In this document: one piece after another, positions 11,584-22,880 of the stretch
Layout of the letters: each line of letters begins with the position of its first letter
Position numbering within the stretch: position 1 is the stretch's first letter
Assembly (NCBI RefSeq): GCF_038396675.1
Contig: NC_088921.1
Location: 20,841,001-20,905,000, forward strand
Length of the DNA stretch: 64,000 nt
From: Hydra vulgaris
Lineage: Eukaryota > Cnidaria > Hydrozoa > Anthoathecata > Hydridae
Direction of reading: 5' to 3'
The notes under the pieces: generated by a model
What the model saw: the letters and a program-made list of their open reading frames with translations, nothing else
Databases searched by the model: none
Told to the model about the DNA's origin: nothing
Position numbers and translations under genes: made by a program

Positions 11584-11950
11584 TTATATGTTAAATTTTA
11601 ACGTATCCATGGTTGCTAGACTAATTGCGTTGTTGATTGAGAAAATTTTAAGGAAACCTTTCCATAACACTTGCATTCCATACATTTCTTGCTGTTGTGC
11701 ACGATATAAACGGGTGCAAAGTTGTTTCTGTTTTATCGCATTTCCGACAGTTTGTCTGTTCCTCTTCCTCGGTTTTCGCGCCACCTTTTGGTTTTTTGAA
11801 GAGTTGGCAGACTATCTGTATATATTCTCTATAGCGTGTTTTTTGATGGTCCTTGAGCAAAAGAATTAAAGTTTCTTTGCCATATTCTGTGCCACGGCAG
11901 AGATCTTTGCAGGTGTGCATCCCATGTCGATCAATTTTCTTTGTTTTCAT
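11584..11950 (-). pseudogene. C-terminal fragment of ORF2 in M4
   Basis: The minus strand contains KTEEEEQTNCRKCDKTETTLHPFISC near 11720-11790, shown here by its knuckle spacing Cys-X2-Cys-X7-His-X4-Cys, followed by TARNVWNA. After a frame change it ends with FSINNAISLATMDTLKFNI, matching the C-terminus of intact ORF2 at 58546. The endonuclease and RT parts are absent. Confidence 0.8.
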
Positions 11951-11989
11951 TTTCGTTTGGATTTGTTATATATGTTAATATATATTTTA

Positions 11990-12830
11990 GATTTTTTAGG
12001 AGTGGTTCATAATGTACCAATGTTGAATTTTTGAGTCAAGAGACCTTTCCTATTGATCGGTTTTTAATCCTTGTTTTTTGATAAATGAGACAGTTTTATA
12101 AAAATGTTGATAAAAAAATAGGTTGAGGTGTAAAATATTTTATTAAAAAATTGTTACAGTATAATGTTTAGAATCTTTTGTCTGAATATAGGATAATTCC
12201 TTTTTACAGAATTTTAATTTGTTTAATGAAGCGAGACCAAAAGTATATAAAGAATAAAAAAAATCAAATAGTTTCATAATAAATGGAAACAAAAAACAAA
12301 CCATTACAACAATTTCAAACAAGCTCAACGGTGGCAGTAGTTCGACCTTATAAACCTGATCCTTTAATAGATAAAGGTTGAACACATGACTCGCAGGGCA
12401 ATTTTATTAGACCGTTTGAAGTCTTTTAATAAAGAAAAATATTGACGATATTAACGCTTTTAAGTCTTTTAATATTATTTTAGTTGGAAGTTATTTATTT
12501 GGAGCGTTATTAGCAGTTTTCATATTACTTGAAACAATGATGGGATTATGTGTTTGTAATAAAATAAAAAAAATATTGTAAAGATTATATTATATATTAT
12601 AATAAATTATTTTTCAGTTCGATTGATTCCGTAAGAAATTCCAACTGATATAGCTCCACCCAAAACAGCTCTTCCAATCGTAGGCAAAAGAGCTAGTATC
12701 ATTGCGGCTAATATAGGTAGAAATTTTCCGCGCATGCGTTTTCGTCCAGCGCCTTTTGAAGGTGGTAAGAAGACTCTACCTTTTCCTCTTTTTTTTCCAG
12801 CTCCTTGTAAGGGAGGTTAATACGCTCTTC
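11990..12830. mobile_element. unassigned fragment, possibly debris of a virus-like (Polinton/adenovirus-like) element
   Basis: This stretch does not match the LINE and lies between the ORF2 fragment and ORF1 of M4. The minus strand around 12600-12830 encodes a short Lys/Arg/Gly-rich start followed by a hydrophobic Ala/Leu/Gly stretch. The plus strand at about 12280-12590 has two very short open stretches, one with a hydrophobic segment. This recalls the small core or membrane-active proteins of adenovirus-like elements, but no capsid, polymerase or integrase is visible. It looks broken and old. The assignment is a guess. Confidence 0.2.
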
Positions 12831-13255
12831 CATGACCTCTTTTTTTATTTTTTATTTTACACGTGTTACAGCAAACTTTTTTACTCGGTTTCCTACGAAC
12901 TCTTTCGAGAAAGAATTCGCAGGAAACCGAGTCATGGTCACTTAAACCTACCTGACTATATTCGCATTTTGGTTTTAAATTTAACAAATTGTGTGAAACA
13001 TATATCCTATCAATTCTACTTTTATAATTTTGGTGTTTCTATGAAAATACTTTTTTATTGCGATTTTGATTCTGAAAAATATCAGTCAACTGATATTTTT
13101 CGGTAAACATTTTAAAAAGTTTTCTACCTATTGTATTGTTTAACAATATTTCCTGTACTGATTGTTTACTATCGTCGTTAAATAATTTTTGTTGCCTATA
13201 CTGTTTCGAATATAATAGTCTTTGACGCAACGTCGTATAGCAGGATCTTGCTTGT

Positions 13256-14737
13256 TTAAAATTTTATATTTCGTTTCATCATAGATTCCATTCTAAATAA
13301 CCATAATTTACTTAGCATTCTTCCTCTATCATGGATAGGTAATCGTTTCGATAACATAGACTTTCCATCTTTCAAACTTTTTTCAAAGTCAGGATGAAGT
13401 GTTGCAAACGGTTCCATTTTTTTCTTCTTGTCAATAACAACTTTATTTATTGGGTGTTTCGGTAAAGAGATTTTCCTCTTAATTATTTTAAAATCTGCAA
13501 CTTCATGGTCAGCAGCTCCCATCAATACGTCACTATCAACAATATTGGGTGAGTCATCGTTAATAGATACTAGTTGGTCTTTGGGTTGATCACATCCGGT
13601 AGGGAAAACCCCTATTATTCCGGGGAGGATCGAGGTATCGAGGGAAGGGGTAGACAACACATCAACAACAAGAGAAGATGCAACTGCTGTTCCCTCCACA
13701 GTGGAAGATGCCACAATCTCGACATCATTCCTCAATACCTCCGGATCAACAGTCAAATCCACACCTGTTTCTTCAAGGTGGTTGACTTCTTCGTTTGTTT
13801 CTGCAGCTGTTTTTGAATCGAAAGATTGTACACAATTGCTCGCAGACGACACGGGATCCCAGGAGTACATTGTTCGGAATCGATGCCCTCTGATGTACAA
13901 GATTTCCGGAATCGGTGTCTGGAGATCTTCCAAAATCGCTCTCAACACACCTGAATTATAAGAGTAACCATTTGGTGAAGCCTTCATGATGGCTTTTGTG
14001 GTACCGTGTTTACCGTATCCCATTTCCGAAAGTATTGAACCAACATCAAGTAATCTCGCTTCGAGCGGTAAGCCGAATATAGAGACGTGAGTTCGTCGGC
14101 GAAAAGTACGGTTTTTGGTTGAGGGCAGATCTCGGTGATGATAATTCTTAATGTTCAGGTCCTTTTCAAGTAGGCCGTTTCTCGATGTTTGAGTTTTCAT
14201 TACAATAACTTCTACTGACGAGCGACTAATAAGTTGTACACCTTAAAGATCGTTAATAAGTCTTTCGGTTTCGAGTGCGAGTAGAATATCCTTGATAGTG
14301 AATTTGCATTGTAATTTCGACAGCAGAGCTCTAGGAAGCGGTGGTTTAATTTCATCTTTTGGGTATGACGCTGCGGCTTGTGCGTAGTTTCGTTTCGCGA
14401 AGTTAATCTTTTGACGATCCTCGACGCTCGGCACAGCAATGTTGTTTTGAGAACGTTTCTCGATTGGAGTTTCCATCTCATTCGGGACGGCAGAATTCGG
14501 CAAAGTAGAGTTCCGGCGTTCCAATACGGTCCGCGTGGATTGAAGATCTTTAAACTCAGCCATATCACAATCGCTAACTTCGTCTTCACTGCAGGTCATC
14601 TCGAATCGATTCTCCGGGTCGGCTATAGTTAGATGGTCTCGTACTTGTACCATGCGTTCAAGTAGGACTTTGGCGGTCTTCATCGTTTCCAAAAAAGATC
14701 TTCTTGAGTTCGACTCCGATTCCATGATGCAGAGCAA
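13256..14737 (-). pseudogene. ORF1 of M4, 494 codons with one stop
   Basis: One continuous minus-strand frame from MLCIMESESN to KRNIKF, interrupted only by a TAA at 14241-14243 where relatives have Glu (the DDHLEGFQ position). Residues 1-130 are acidic and polar with NYAQAA; the core includes KFTIKDILLALETERLINDL, MKTQTSRNGLLEKDLNI, HVSIFGLPLE, MGYGKH and YNSGVLRAIL; a polar tail ends with FEKSLKDGKSMLSKRLP. The core is shared with ORF1 at 53808 and 59712. No CCHC knuckle is seen. Diverged coding-like sequence continues to about 13039. Expected role: RNA binding in the retrotransposition particle. Confidence 0.8.
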
Positions 14738-14814
14738 CCTAAAAATAAAAGCTTAACTTGATAAAAAGCCTTTAAATTTTTGAAAAACCACTGTCTCGGC
14801 TAGTAACTAAGACT

Positions 14815-14825
14815 CTTGATCTTAG
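14815..14825 (-). pseudogene. U2 5' scrap at M4 5' end
   Basis: The reverse complement is CTAAGATCAAG, U2 nt 21-31. The following M4 leader resembles that of E11 at 52456. Nothing of U2 nt 1-20 remains; repeat X begins immediately. Confidence 0.6.
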
Positions 14826-15022
14826 GTATTGTGGTTTATCCTCCTACAGCTAATTGCCATATAGAGGCCACATTACGAAGGACCGCAAAGACAAGTTTGG
14901 CTCCAATAGGAGCGTCATAACCCCCTCTACGGACCAAGAGTAAAGTAATTTTAGGAAGAACAAAGAAATGTTAAAGTGAAAGATAGATATAGCCGATTTA
15001 GTAAGATAGCATAAAGACAGAC
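14826..15022 (-). repeat. repeat X, single copy, reverse orientation
   Basis: About 197 bp that, reverse-complemented, matches the tandem units at 21523-22360 over their whole shared core (TCTTTATGCTATCTT, TTTCACTTTAACAT, GTTATGACGCTCC, TTGTCTTTGCGGTCCTT, GGATAAACCACAATAC), at an estimated 85 percent or better by eye. It separates the minus-strand array (M1-M4) from the plus-strand array (E5 onward). Confidence 0.85.
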
Positions 15023-15059
15023 AATGTACACCACTTATTCTACAAATCATCTCCTACAA

Positions 15060-15735
15060 GAGAGCTTAGCAAAAGTGTAACAGTGTCGATTTTAGGTTTT
15101 CTGCTTGAATTCGAAAACATTCAGGTTGAACGAGACCTAGAGAGCATGGGGTTGGGGACACATGTTTATACCCGAACGTTAATCAAAAAAACACCAACTA
15201 AAGAAGCAAAATATTTTACGGTTACTCTAGTAGTTGTTCTAGATTACCTTAAAAACCAATACCCAGATATATATATATCCAAAGGTACAAAGTAAGAGCT
15301 ATATATGCTGGTCAAGAAAACAGCACAACTCGAGAAATAAGCACTACTGCTGCAGAAAATAAAACCATTATTTAAACACCAAATCTAAATCATATAGAAA
15401 AAATTACTCCCTTATCTCCTATTATTATACCGGCAGAAAATAACGCTAAATTTTTAATAGCAGAAACTTCGTTCTCAAGCAGGAACGAAGAACGTCAATT
15501 TCAAATCCAAAATGATATTGTTAATATAACAAAAAGCAATAAAAACATAGTAATCAACATACCAGACCAAATAAAAACCACACACGAAATCAAGGGACAC
15601 AAGACAAAAAAAGTAATGGAAAAAGGAGATTTTATAACTGTAAAAACACACAAAAGGAAAACATACGAAGAAACAATAAATAAAAAAGACTACTATTATC
15701 TGACCTTCACAAACATGTTCGATCCCCGGAAGAAA
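15060..15735 (+). pseudogene. ORF1 fragment of E5
   Basis: Contains SILGFLLEFENIQVERDLESMG, given here as the IFGLPLE-equivalent block, then TRTLIKKTPTKEAKYFTVTL and a Lys/Asn/Thr-rich tail with VMEKGDFITVKTHKRKTYEE. The closest relative in the window is ORF1 of E7 near 23940-24240. The N-terminal part is absent. Confidence 0.7.
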
Positions 15736-15746
15736 CATCTTTTCAA

Positions 15747-17594
15747 ATATTTTTCTGGTAAGGGACCTGATATACTATACCAACGAAAAGAATATTGAAG
15801 GATTTATTCTGACTATAGATCAGAAAAAGGCTTTCGATAAGATAGATCGAACTTTTTACTTGAAGTTTTATAAAAATTTTGGGGAAAATTTTGCAAATGC
15901 TATAATGAAAACACTCAAAAACAACCAATCCCTAATTCTAAACAATGGTCTACTAAGTAAGCTTTTCCGAAAAAACAGAGGACCCCATATTGTTTATTTT
16001 GTACTGCCTAGCAGTAGAACCTCTAGCAATCCAAATAAGAAATTATAAAAACATTGATGGATTTTCACTACCAGAAACAAAGCAAATGCTAAAAGTCATG
16101 CAATACGCAGACGACACAACCATGTTTATGAGGAATTCCAATTCTGTAATCGAAGCATTTAAATCATTAGACACTTTCGAGACGGTTTCTAGATCAAATA
16201 TAAATAAAACTAAAACCAAGGCGTTAGCATTAGGAGGTTTAAAACACCTGCAACTTGAAAAAAATATATAATCTTTGAATCAAAAAAATAAACTTAACAT
16301 CCAGTGGACAAACACATCTGGTCTAAAAATTTTAGGTGTACAGTTCCATACCAATCTCGCATACACAGCATGCGTTAACTGGAATAGAGCTCTTAAAAAC
16401 TTTTAAAACAAAATACAACGCTTTAAGTTTAGAAACGTATCACTAAAATGCAAATCGATGTTTATCAATACCTTAGCGCATTCTAAAGTTTGGTTCGCTG
16501 CAAATATCTTCCACTGATAAGCAAACAAATTAAAAAACAAATATCAAAATATCTTTGGAAGAGCGAATATGCAGAGCCTGTTAAAAAAGAAATCACAAAC
16601 TCACCTTTAGACAAAGGGGGTCTTGGAATCATGGATCCTGAAAAACAATGCTTACCTTTAAGGATGAAACACGCCTGTAACACGAAAGAAAACCCACAGG
16701 TCCAAAAACCACACGAGTTATACTATTTACAAAACTATCTTTTTAGCATATATAATTTTGTTTCGCACAACAAAATTATCCAATGTGGATAATTTTGTTA
16801 TGCAAAACAAAATTATCCACAATGGTTATACTTAACAGATAATAAATTTCCTAAATTTCCTTTCTACTACAACGATATGATCAAAATATTTAAATCATCA
16901 AATGAAATTCTTGATATAAAAAATAAAACCGCAAAGAAATTATACACACATTTGATCAAAGCATGAGACAATGCTTGTATAATAGCAATTCAAAGAAGAT
17001 GGGAAATAAAACTACGAAGAAATTTGCCTTAACATACAATATGGCGAAAAAATTTTAACTCCTATGTTCAAGGTCCATGTAAAAATACGTTATGGAGAAT
17101 ATTAACTGATTCTCTGCCATCATTAAAAAAAATTCGAGCATGAAAAAAAATCGAGGTAGAGGCAATACACTATGTTTATCGTGTGGAAATTCTAAAAACG
17201 GCCTACACCCATTCCTTTTCTGCAAAAAAGCAAGAGGCGTATGGAAAAGAATGAAAACAATATACCAAACACTCCTACCAAACAAAAACTTACGTAGTTT
17301 ATTCTTTATTCCAACTCAACATTGAGAATTTTATAAAAAAGGATATAACAATTGAGGATGTAACAAAAAACAACCTAGCCAAGCTTATAACTACTATAAC
17401 CCATATCACAATCACCGAGTTATGTAGGGCAAGAAAAAAAAATCCTTCAAGAAAATTAAAACACATCATTAAAATTAATAATAGAAAATATAAAAAGTGA
17501 TATCAAATATATATGGTTAATAAAATACAATAAAAAATCCTAAAATTTCAAAAATGTTCTCCATTAACAAGAAAAACCTTAAAACAAAATTTTT
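15747..17594 (+). pseudogene. ORF2 fragment of E5: reverse transcriptase to C-terminus
   Basis: Begins in RT just before motif A (LTIDQKKAFDKIDRTF, 15800-15855). It continues through a damaged motif B region (LAVEPLAIQIRN), MQYADDTTMFM (motif C, near 16100), LKILGVQFHTNLAYTA, SKYLWKSEYAEPVKKEI and DKGGLGIMDPEKQCLPLRMK. The knuckle LCLSCGNSKNGLHPFLFC is near 17180 and FSINKKNLKTK near 17560. Endonuclease and early RT are lacking. Confidence 0.85.
16752..16825. repeat. alternating inverted copies in E5 ORF2
   Basis: 16765-16782 is an 18 bp inverted repeat of 16786-16803 (one mismatch), which is in turn inverted relative to 16802-16819. A further reversed piece lies at 16752-16766. The sequence (AACAAAATTATCCA) thus alternates orientation three or four times; intact relatives have it once. 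Confidence 0.8.
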
Positions 17595-17860
17595 GCCATT
17601 ATTTATGATGCAACCACATAAATTTAAATTAAGCAAAATATTGCCAGTGTTACAAGTTCGCATCCAAGAGCTACTTTGTATCGCTAAATAATGCACCAAA
17701 ACAAAAATAAAAACATAAAACAAATAAAAGCAAACAAAAACATAAAAGTCAAGTAAAAAAAATAAAAATAAAATAATAAAACAAAAATAAAAAACGTAAA
17801 ATAAACTCTGACACCTTGGGCCTTGGACAAGTTAGAAGAGTTATGATAAAAAGAAAAAAA

Positions 17861-18011
17861 GTATAAGTTCTTATCAGTTTAATATTTGGTACGCCGGCAC
17901 AGTCTGGCTCATATATTAATCTGATTTTTGGCATTAGTTCATGGGATCATAGGTTGACTTTGCCTGACCACAGGTTGCCTCGGCTTTGCACTACTGTTGA
18001 GCGCGGCCCAG
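17861..18011 (+). pseudogene. U2 snRNA 3' half after E5
   Basis: Starts GTATAAGTTCTTATCAG (U2 nt 36 onward with one change) right after the E5 A-tract and runs to nt 187 at 18011, with the Sm site ATTTTTGG preserved. Confidence 0.9.
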
Positions 18012-18199
18012 ATTAAAAATTGGAAAAATTCTTGATTTTTAGAGTGTCCAACATCGCCAATGGTCTCAGCTGCAAATGATGATGATGATGATGATGATGC
18101 TGATGATGACGACGACTAAAATGATTAGAGGTACTAATTCAAACCACAAGCACATTGTTGAAGACGGCGTCAGTCCGACTATGTCTGCAGTGTTCAGTT
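18012..18199 (+). other. U2 spacer and promoter-like block
   Basis: Matches the spacer at 59032-59209. Here the trinucleotide tract has drifted to an ATG/GAT-rich form. The last ~65 bp before U2 nt 1 are conserved. Confidence 0.8.
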
Positions 18200-18228
18200 A
18201 TTGCTTCTCGGCCTAATGGCTCAGATCA
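18200..18228 (+). pseudogene. U2 snRNA 5' fragment upstream of E6
   Basis: Matches U2 nt 1-29 with two changes (ATTGCTTCTCGG; GGCTCAGATCA). U2 nt 30-47 are lost or unrecognisable at the junction with E6. Confidence 0.8.
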
Positions 18229-18270
18229 TTTGTTAATATTAGTCATCGGGACAGCGATTTTTTTTTTTAA

Positions 18271-19275
18271 ATGTGTAGCAACACCATTTTGACGATTCCC
18301 GAATACTTGGATCAGATATCCGCTAACTTGCTGATGAAAATGGAAAAAGTCGCAACGGGTGAAGAGAGTGCCGGAAGATTCCAATTTCAACTCGAACGAA
18401 TTGTCGAGTCGAGAAGACATTGACGATAAAACGAGCGATATGAAACCGAGGAGCTACGCGAGTGCTCCTCGGTTTCATATCGCTCGTTTTATCGTCAATA
18501 TCTTCTCGACTCGACTAATCTCGTTTTATCGGCTCGGTTTCAATACGCTAATTTGTAATCTGCAACTACAAACGACTATAGCTGAGATACTTTGCTAAAT
18601 AAAAAAAAACGATTTAGACGAATATTTGGAGGGGGTTCAGCTTATCCGTGGCAGTACGATGGTGGAGGTAGTGATGAAATCTGATCGTGCCAAGCACACC
18701 CTACTCGAGAGCGGAATAAATATTGCCGGTTTTTACCATAAATTCAGTAATTCTGCTCCGAACAGTATGCCGACGAGGAGAGCAGCGGTGTCGATTCTTG
18801 GCCTGCCCCTTGAAGCAAAATATTTTCAAGTTAGAAAATTGCTACAAGAAATTGGATACGGCAAACATCTATCGACCAGACCGGTGATTAAACGGACGCC
18901 TACGAAAGGAACCCCGTTATACTCGGGTATAACTTGTAGCCACTATGGTGGATCTTTTGTCCCCTGTACCTTATTTTATAACGGTCAGGGGATATCGAGT
19001 TCGAGCGATCCATACAGGTCAACCGGATAGATCTCCGCGAAAGGAAACAAATGACAAAAGCGCTGATACCTGAACAAAAGCCAAAAAAACTTAAAAAGAA
19101 AGAGTTAAACGCGGCAATAAAATCAATAGCCGAAGTAACTATCGCGATCGAACTATAAAAGATAGTCGAGATTGTTGAGGAGCAAAAGATCGAGGAAGAC
19201 ACAGAGGTGATAAGTATTGCCCTCCTTTTGAAATCTCCTGAAAGAAAAGAGCGATCTGCTTTTAGTTTTTAGAAC
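18271..19275 (+). pseudogene. ORF1 of E6, broken
   Basis: An ATG at 18271 opens MCSNTILTIPEYLDQISANL with KMEKVATGEESAG, comparable to the E13 ORF1 start (NLLEKMEVVQTG). After a fold-back at 18403-18515 the core resumes: DLDEYLEGVQLIRGSTMVEV, FYHKFSNSAPN, AAVSILGLPLEAKYFQV, IGYGKHLSTRPVIKRTPTK. Frames change around 18600 and 18930. A charged tail runs to about 19275. Confidence 0.75.
18403..18515. repeat. 52 bp inverted duplication in E6 ORF1
   Basis: 18403-18454 and 18464-18515 are inverted repeats with one mismatch and a 9 bp spacer; the inner 33 bp are perfect. It follows the SYAS codons, and the right arm replaces sequence expected between SYAS and the ORF1 core. Confidence 0.93.
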
Positions 19276-19325
19276 ATTTGTATTTTTGAACTCGCGCTAA
19301 TCTTTTGTTTGCTTTTTTGACAAAA

Positions 19326-22300
19326 ATGGCGGTTAAAGTTTTAACTTTCAACGTTAACAGTCTCAATAATGAGAATAATAGACGACAAGTAATGCGAAAG
19401 TCAAAATTATGATATTTGTGTACTGCAAGAAACGCACGGATGCGAATTAACTGTCAAATAATGGACTAAGGAAAGGCGAAATTTAACATAAGGTAAATTT
19501 CTTTGGAATAACCTGACCCAAAGAGAGTGCGGAGTCGCTTATAACAATACACGATATTGAAATCAATGAAGTCACTCAAGATAAAAGCGGACGAATTCTT
19601 GCGGCTAACTTCTCTTTAAATAAATTAGATTTTAGAATAATAAACATATACGGTCCTAACGTACCGCAAGAAAAAGAAAACTTATTTAAAACTCTAAAAC
19701 GACACGCGCCTAAATGCGATACTCTTATACTGTCGAGAGATTTTATTATGGTCCTAAATCCTGTCCTGGACAGGCAAGGTGGTGATCGTTTAAACAAAAA
19801 TTTTATATTAGATAGTATAAATCTGCAAAATTTCTCGAAAAATATAACCTAGTTGATCTCTATAGAGAAAGTAATCATCTGAAATTAGAACTCACTTTTG
19901 AAAAACCTGACAAAGCGTTTAGGAGCAGGATTGATCGAGTTTATATATCTTAAGATGCTAAAGCTTATAGCACATTTAAAATTTTAAAAGCGGGGGTGAG
20001 TGACCATAGACCGGTTTTGTGTGCAATTGATATTAAAAAGTCAAACGCGAGAGGACCGGGTTACTGGCACTTGAACACCGATCTTCTAAAAGAACCAGAT
20101 TTTAAACAAACTTTAACAAGCAAAATAGATTGCATGAAATTGACTAAAAATGTTTATCAGAATCCCCACCAACGGTGGGACATCGCTAAAACTAAAATCA
20201 GACATGTCGCCGTGCAGCGCGCAACAGAATTAGGCAAACAAAATAAGCGTCAGATAACAATTTTGAAGGATGAAATAGAAGCGGAGAAAAAGAAAGTAGA
20301 AACGAACAAGAATAAAATTAATAAACTTCAAAAAAAAACTGAAAGGGCTCGAAAATGTGGCGGGCGTTTTTGTAAGAACAAAAACATTATAGTGGAGGAG
20401 GGAGAGACTCCTTTTAAAGCTCTCTTTCAAATGGAAAAAAATAACCAACACAACAAAACAATCAATGAAAAAAGGTGCGGCGATACCAAAAACACTTAAA
20501 AAACAATTAGAAACTTTTATGAAGAACTTTACAAAACACAATGCATAGACAAGGAAGATAGAAACTTTTTCTTAGAAAAACTTTGCAAAACCCCTAACTG
20601 ATGATGAAAACGGTTTTTTAAATATTAAACTTAGCAACGCGGAATTGCGAAACGCAGCTTTCTCGCTTGCGAAATTCAAAACACAGGGGATAGACGGTAT
20701 ACCAGTTGAACTCTACCAAGAGTACTGGGATTTGTTTAGCGAGGAACTGACCTCCCTAGCAAACGAAAATCTATTCGTAAAAAACAATGAACTCACGTGG
20801 ACCCAGCGAACTGCATTGATAAGTTTCCTTCTAAAACAAGGAGACTTATCTCTATTACAGAACTGGAGACTGATATCCCTCTTGTGCGTAGACTACAAAA
20901 TTAAAACCAAGGCGCTAGCGCTGCAGCTTTCAAAAATATTAAACAAAATTCTTGAACCGTCGCAGATATGTTCTGTACCGGACCGAAATATATACTTGAA
21001 CCTATTCTTTGTTAGAGACTTGATAGAATATACCATCGAGAAAAGTTTGAAGGATTCTTAATAGCGATTGATCAAGAGAAAGCTTTTGATAAAATTGACA
21101 GAAGCTTTCTTTTCAAAGTCTTGAAAAAACTTTATGAGAGCAATTAAGCAAGCTATGAAAAACACGCAATCTGTAATTTAAACAACGGTTTCATAACTAA
21201 CGGTTTTAAAATTGAAAAAAGAATAAGACAAGGGGATCTTATATCCTTGATGCTTTATTGCATTGCTGTAGAGGCTTTGGCGCTAGAAATTAATAAAAAC
21301 AAAAAATTGACGGCATACCGCTACCGGGGACGAAAGCAAATTTGAAAATACTTTAATATGCCGACAATACCACGGTAGCGGCCAGAAACATTAGCTCTGT
21401 AGACGAAATTTTCAACATTCTCGAAAAAATCAAGCGCGCAACGGGATCAAATATTAACAAAGCAAACAAAAAGGTTTTGCGTTCAAATAATTCCTGTTTC
21501 ATATGAAATAGCTGAATTATATTTGCACAGTCTAACATCACGTGCAATCCTGTCTGCTTTCCCTATGCTATCTTTCTAACATTATTACTTCCATCTTTTG
21601 CTCTAAGATAACTTCGTTCTTCCAAAACTCACTTTACTTTCGGCCGCAAAGCGGTTATGACGCTCCTTCTTGTGGGGCTGAACATGTCTTTGCGAGCCTT
21701 GGTATGGTGGTCTCTGTATGGCAACTAGCCGGAGGAGAATAAACCACAATACCGATTTTGGAAGCGAAATTTATATTATACGCGCAAGGGCCGTGCCAAA
21801 ATGTGCAATAGCTGTTGTTACGTATAAATTCAAAATTAATTTGCGAACTAATTTTTATTGCACCTTCTAATATCGCGTGCAATCCTGTCCGCTGTCTTTA
21901 TGCTATCTTTCTAAATCGACTACTTATATCTTTCACTTTAACATATCTTCGTTCTTCCTAAAATCAATTTACTCTTGGTCCGAAGAGCGCGTTATGACGC
22001 TCCTTTTGAAACCGAACTTGTCTTTGCGGTCCTTGGTAATGTGGCCTCTATATGGCAATTTACCGGAGGAGGATAAACCACAATACCAATTTGGAAGCGA
22101 AATTATATATGAATAAATTTATACGTTTATTTATTAATTGCACATTCTAACACTTCGTGCAAAATCTGCCCCGCTTTCTTTATGCTATATTTGTAACTCG
22201 ACTTCTTCTGACTTCGACTCTAACTAATTTCGTTCTTCTTAAGCTCACTTACCCTTGGTCAGCGATCTTGTCTTCGCTGGCCGGGTATCTGGCCGCTATA

Positions 22301-22880
22301 TGGCAATTAGCCGGAGGAGGATAAACCACAATACCCATTTTGGAAGCGAAATTTTAATTCGTACGCGCAAGGGCCGTGCCAAAATGTGCAATAGCGGATT
22401 CTACACGATATAATCCCCACTAAGCAAAAAGTTTATGACTGGCGGAAAAATCGCGGGCGAGGACTACCTAATTGCGACGTATGTAACAAGATCGAAACAA
22501 CACTGCACCCTTTTCTTAATTGTAAAACAGCCAGAACTGTGTGGAGGTATTTTAAAAGTATATACGAAAAATTAACAAACAATACTTTTAACATAATCGA
22601 ATCTGTTTTTCTAATGGAAAAGGGAGCTCCTTTAAAAAACAAAAATACTGAGAAATTATTTTTCACAATTACAAATATAATTACTACTGAACTATTAAGG
22701 GCTCGGAACCTAAGAACAAAAGAAAACAAAAGTGTTACTCCTTTCAAAACAATTAAAGTTTTTAAATTAAAGTATAACAAATTTTTGCGCGAAAACGAAG
22801 TGGAAAAATTTCGCAACCTATTCTCGATAAACAACGCAATATGTAAGGCGAACGAGCAAGATTTAGTTTTTACAATCTAA
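19326..22880 (+). pseudogene. ORF2 of E6, broken and interrupted by X repeats
   Basis: The ATG at 19326 gives MAVKVLTFNVNSLNNENNR (APE). NIYGPNVPQEKENLF, a GDF-like site near 19735, VSDHRPVLCA and RGPGYWHLN follow. RT spans 20640-21480: KTQGIDGIPVELYQEYWDLF, QRTALISFLLKQGDL, ADYK-type block, IAIDQEKAFDKIDRSF, RQGDLISLMLYCIAVEALA and a mutated ADNTT in place of ADDT. X repeats occupy 21523-22360. The C-terminal part resumes with YAQGPCQNVQ and WRKNRGRGLPNCDVCNKIE (knuckle) and ends LVFTI at 22880. Confidence 0.85.
21523..22360 (+). repeat. repeat X, three tandem units
   Basis: Units start near 21523, 21858 and 22138 (lengths about 335, 280 and 283 bp), each opening TTGCAC..TCTAA then CGTGCAA. 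Shared internal blocks are TATGCTAT, CGTTCTTC, GACGCTCCTT, CTTGTCTTTGCG and GGAGGA(G/A)ATAAACCACAATACC. Units 1 and 3 also end in the same piece of ORF2 coding sequence (YAQGPCQNVQ), so the duplication unit includes ORF2 DNA. No protein or known RNA family is recognised. Confidence 0.85.

Larger units (their letters stand above)
11317..14814 (-). mobile_element. U2-targeted LINE copy M4, internally rearranged
   Basis: Minus-strand copy. The 5' end near 14814 carries CTAGCCGAGACAGTG, the conserved 5' motif, preceded by a U2 scrap at 14815-14825. ORF1 (14737-13256) is nearly whole, but most of ORF2 is missing: only the C-terminal end remains (11584-11950) before the 3'UTR and A-tract at 11317. 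Unrelated sequence lies between (about 11990-13030). Confidence 0.8.
15023..17860 (+). mobile_element. U2-targeted LINE copy E5, 5' truncated with the endonuclease missing
   Basis: Starts abruptly inside ORF1 at the edge of repeat X. The ORF1 core (15060-15735) joins RT sequence near 15747 without any endonuclease domain, then ORF2 runs to about 17594. The 3'UTR ends in an A-tract joined to U2 at 17861. Many stops; dead copy of the E7/E12 group. Confidence 0.8.
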
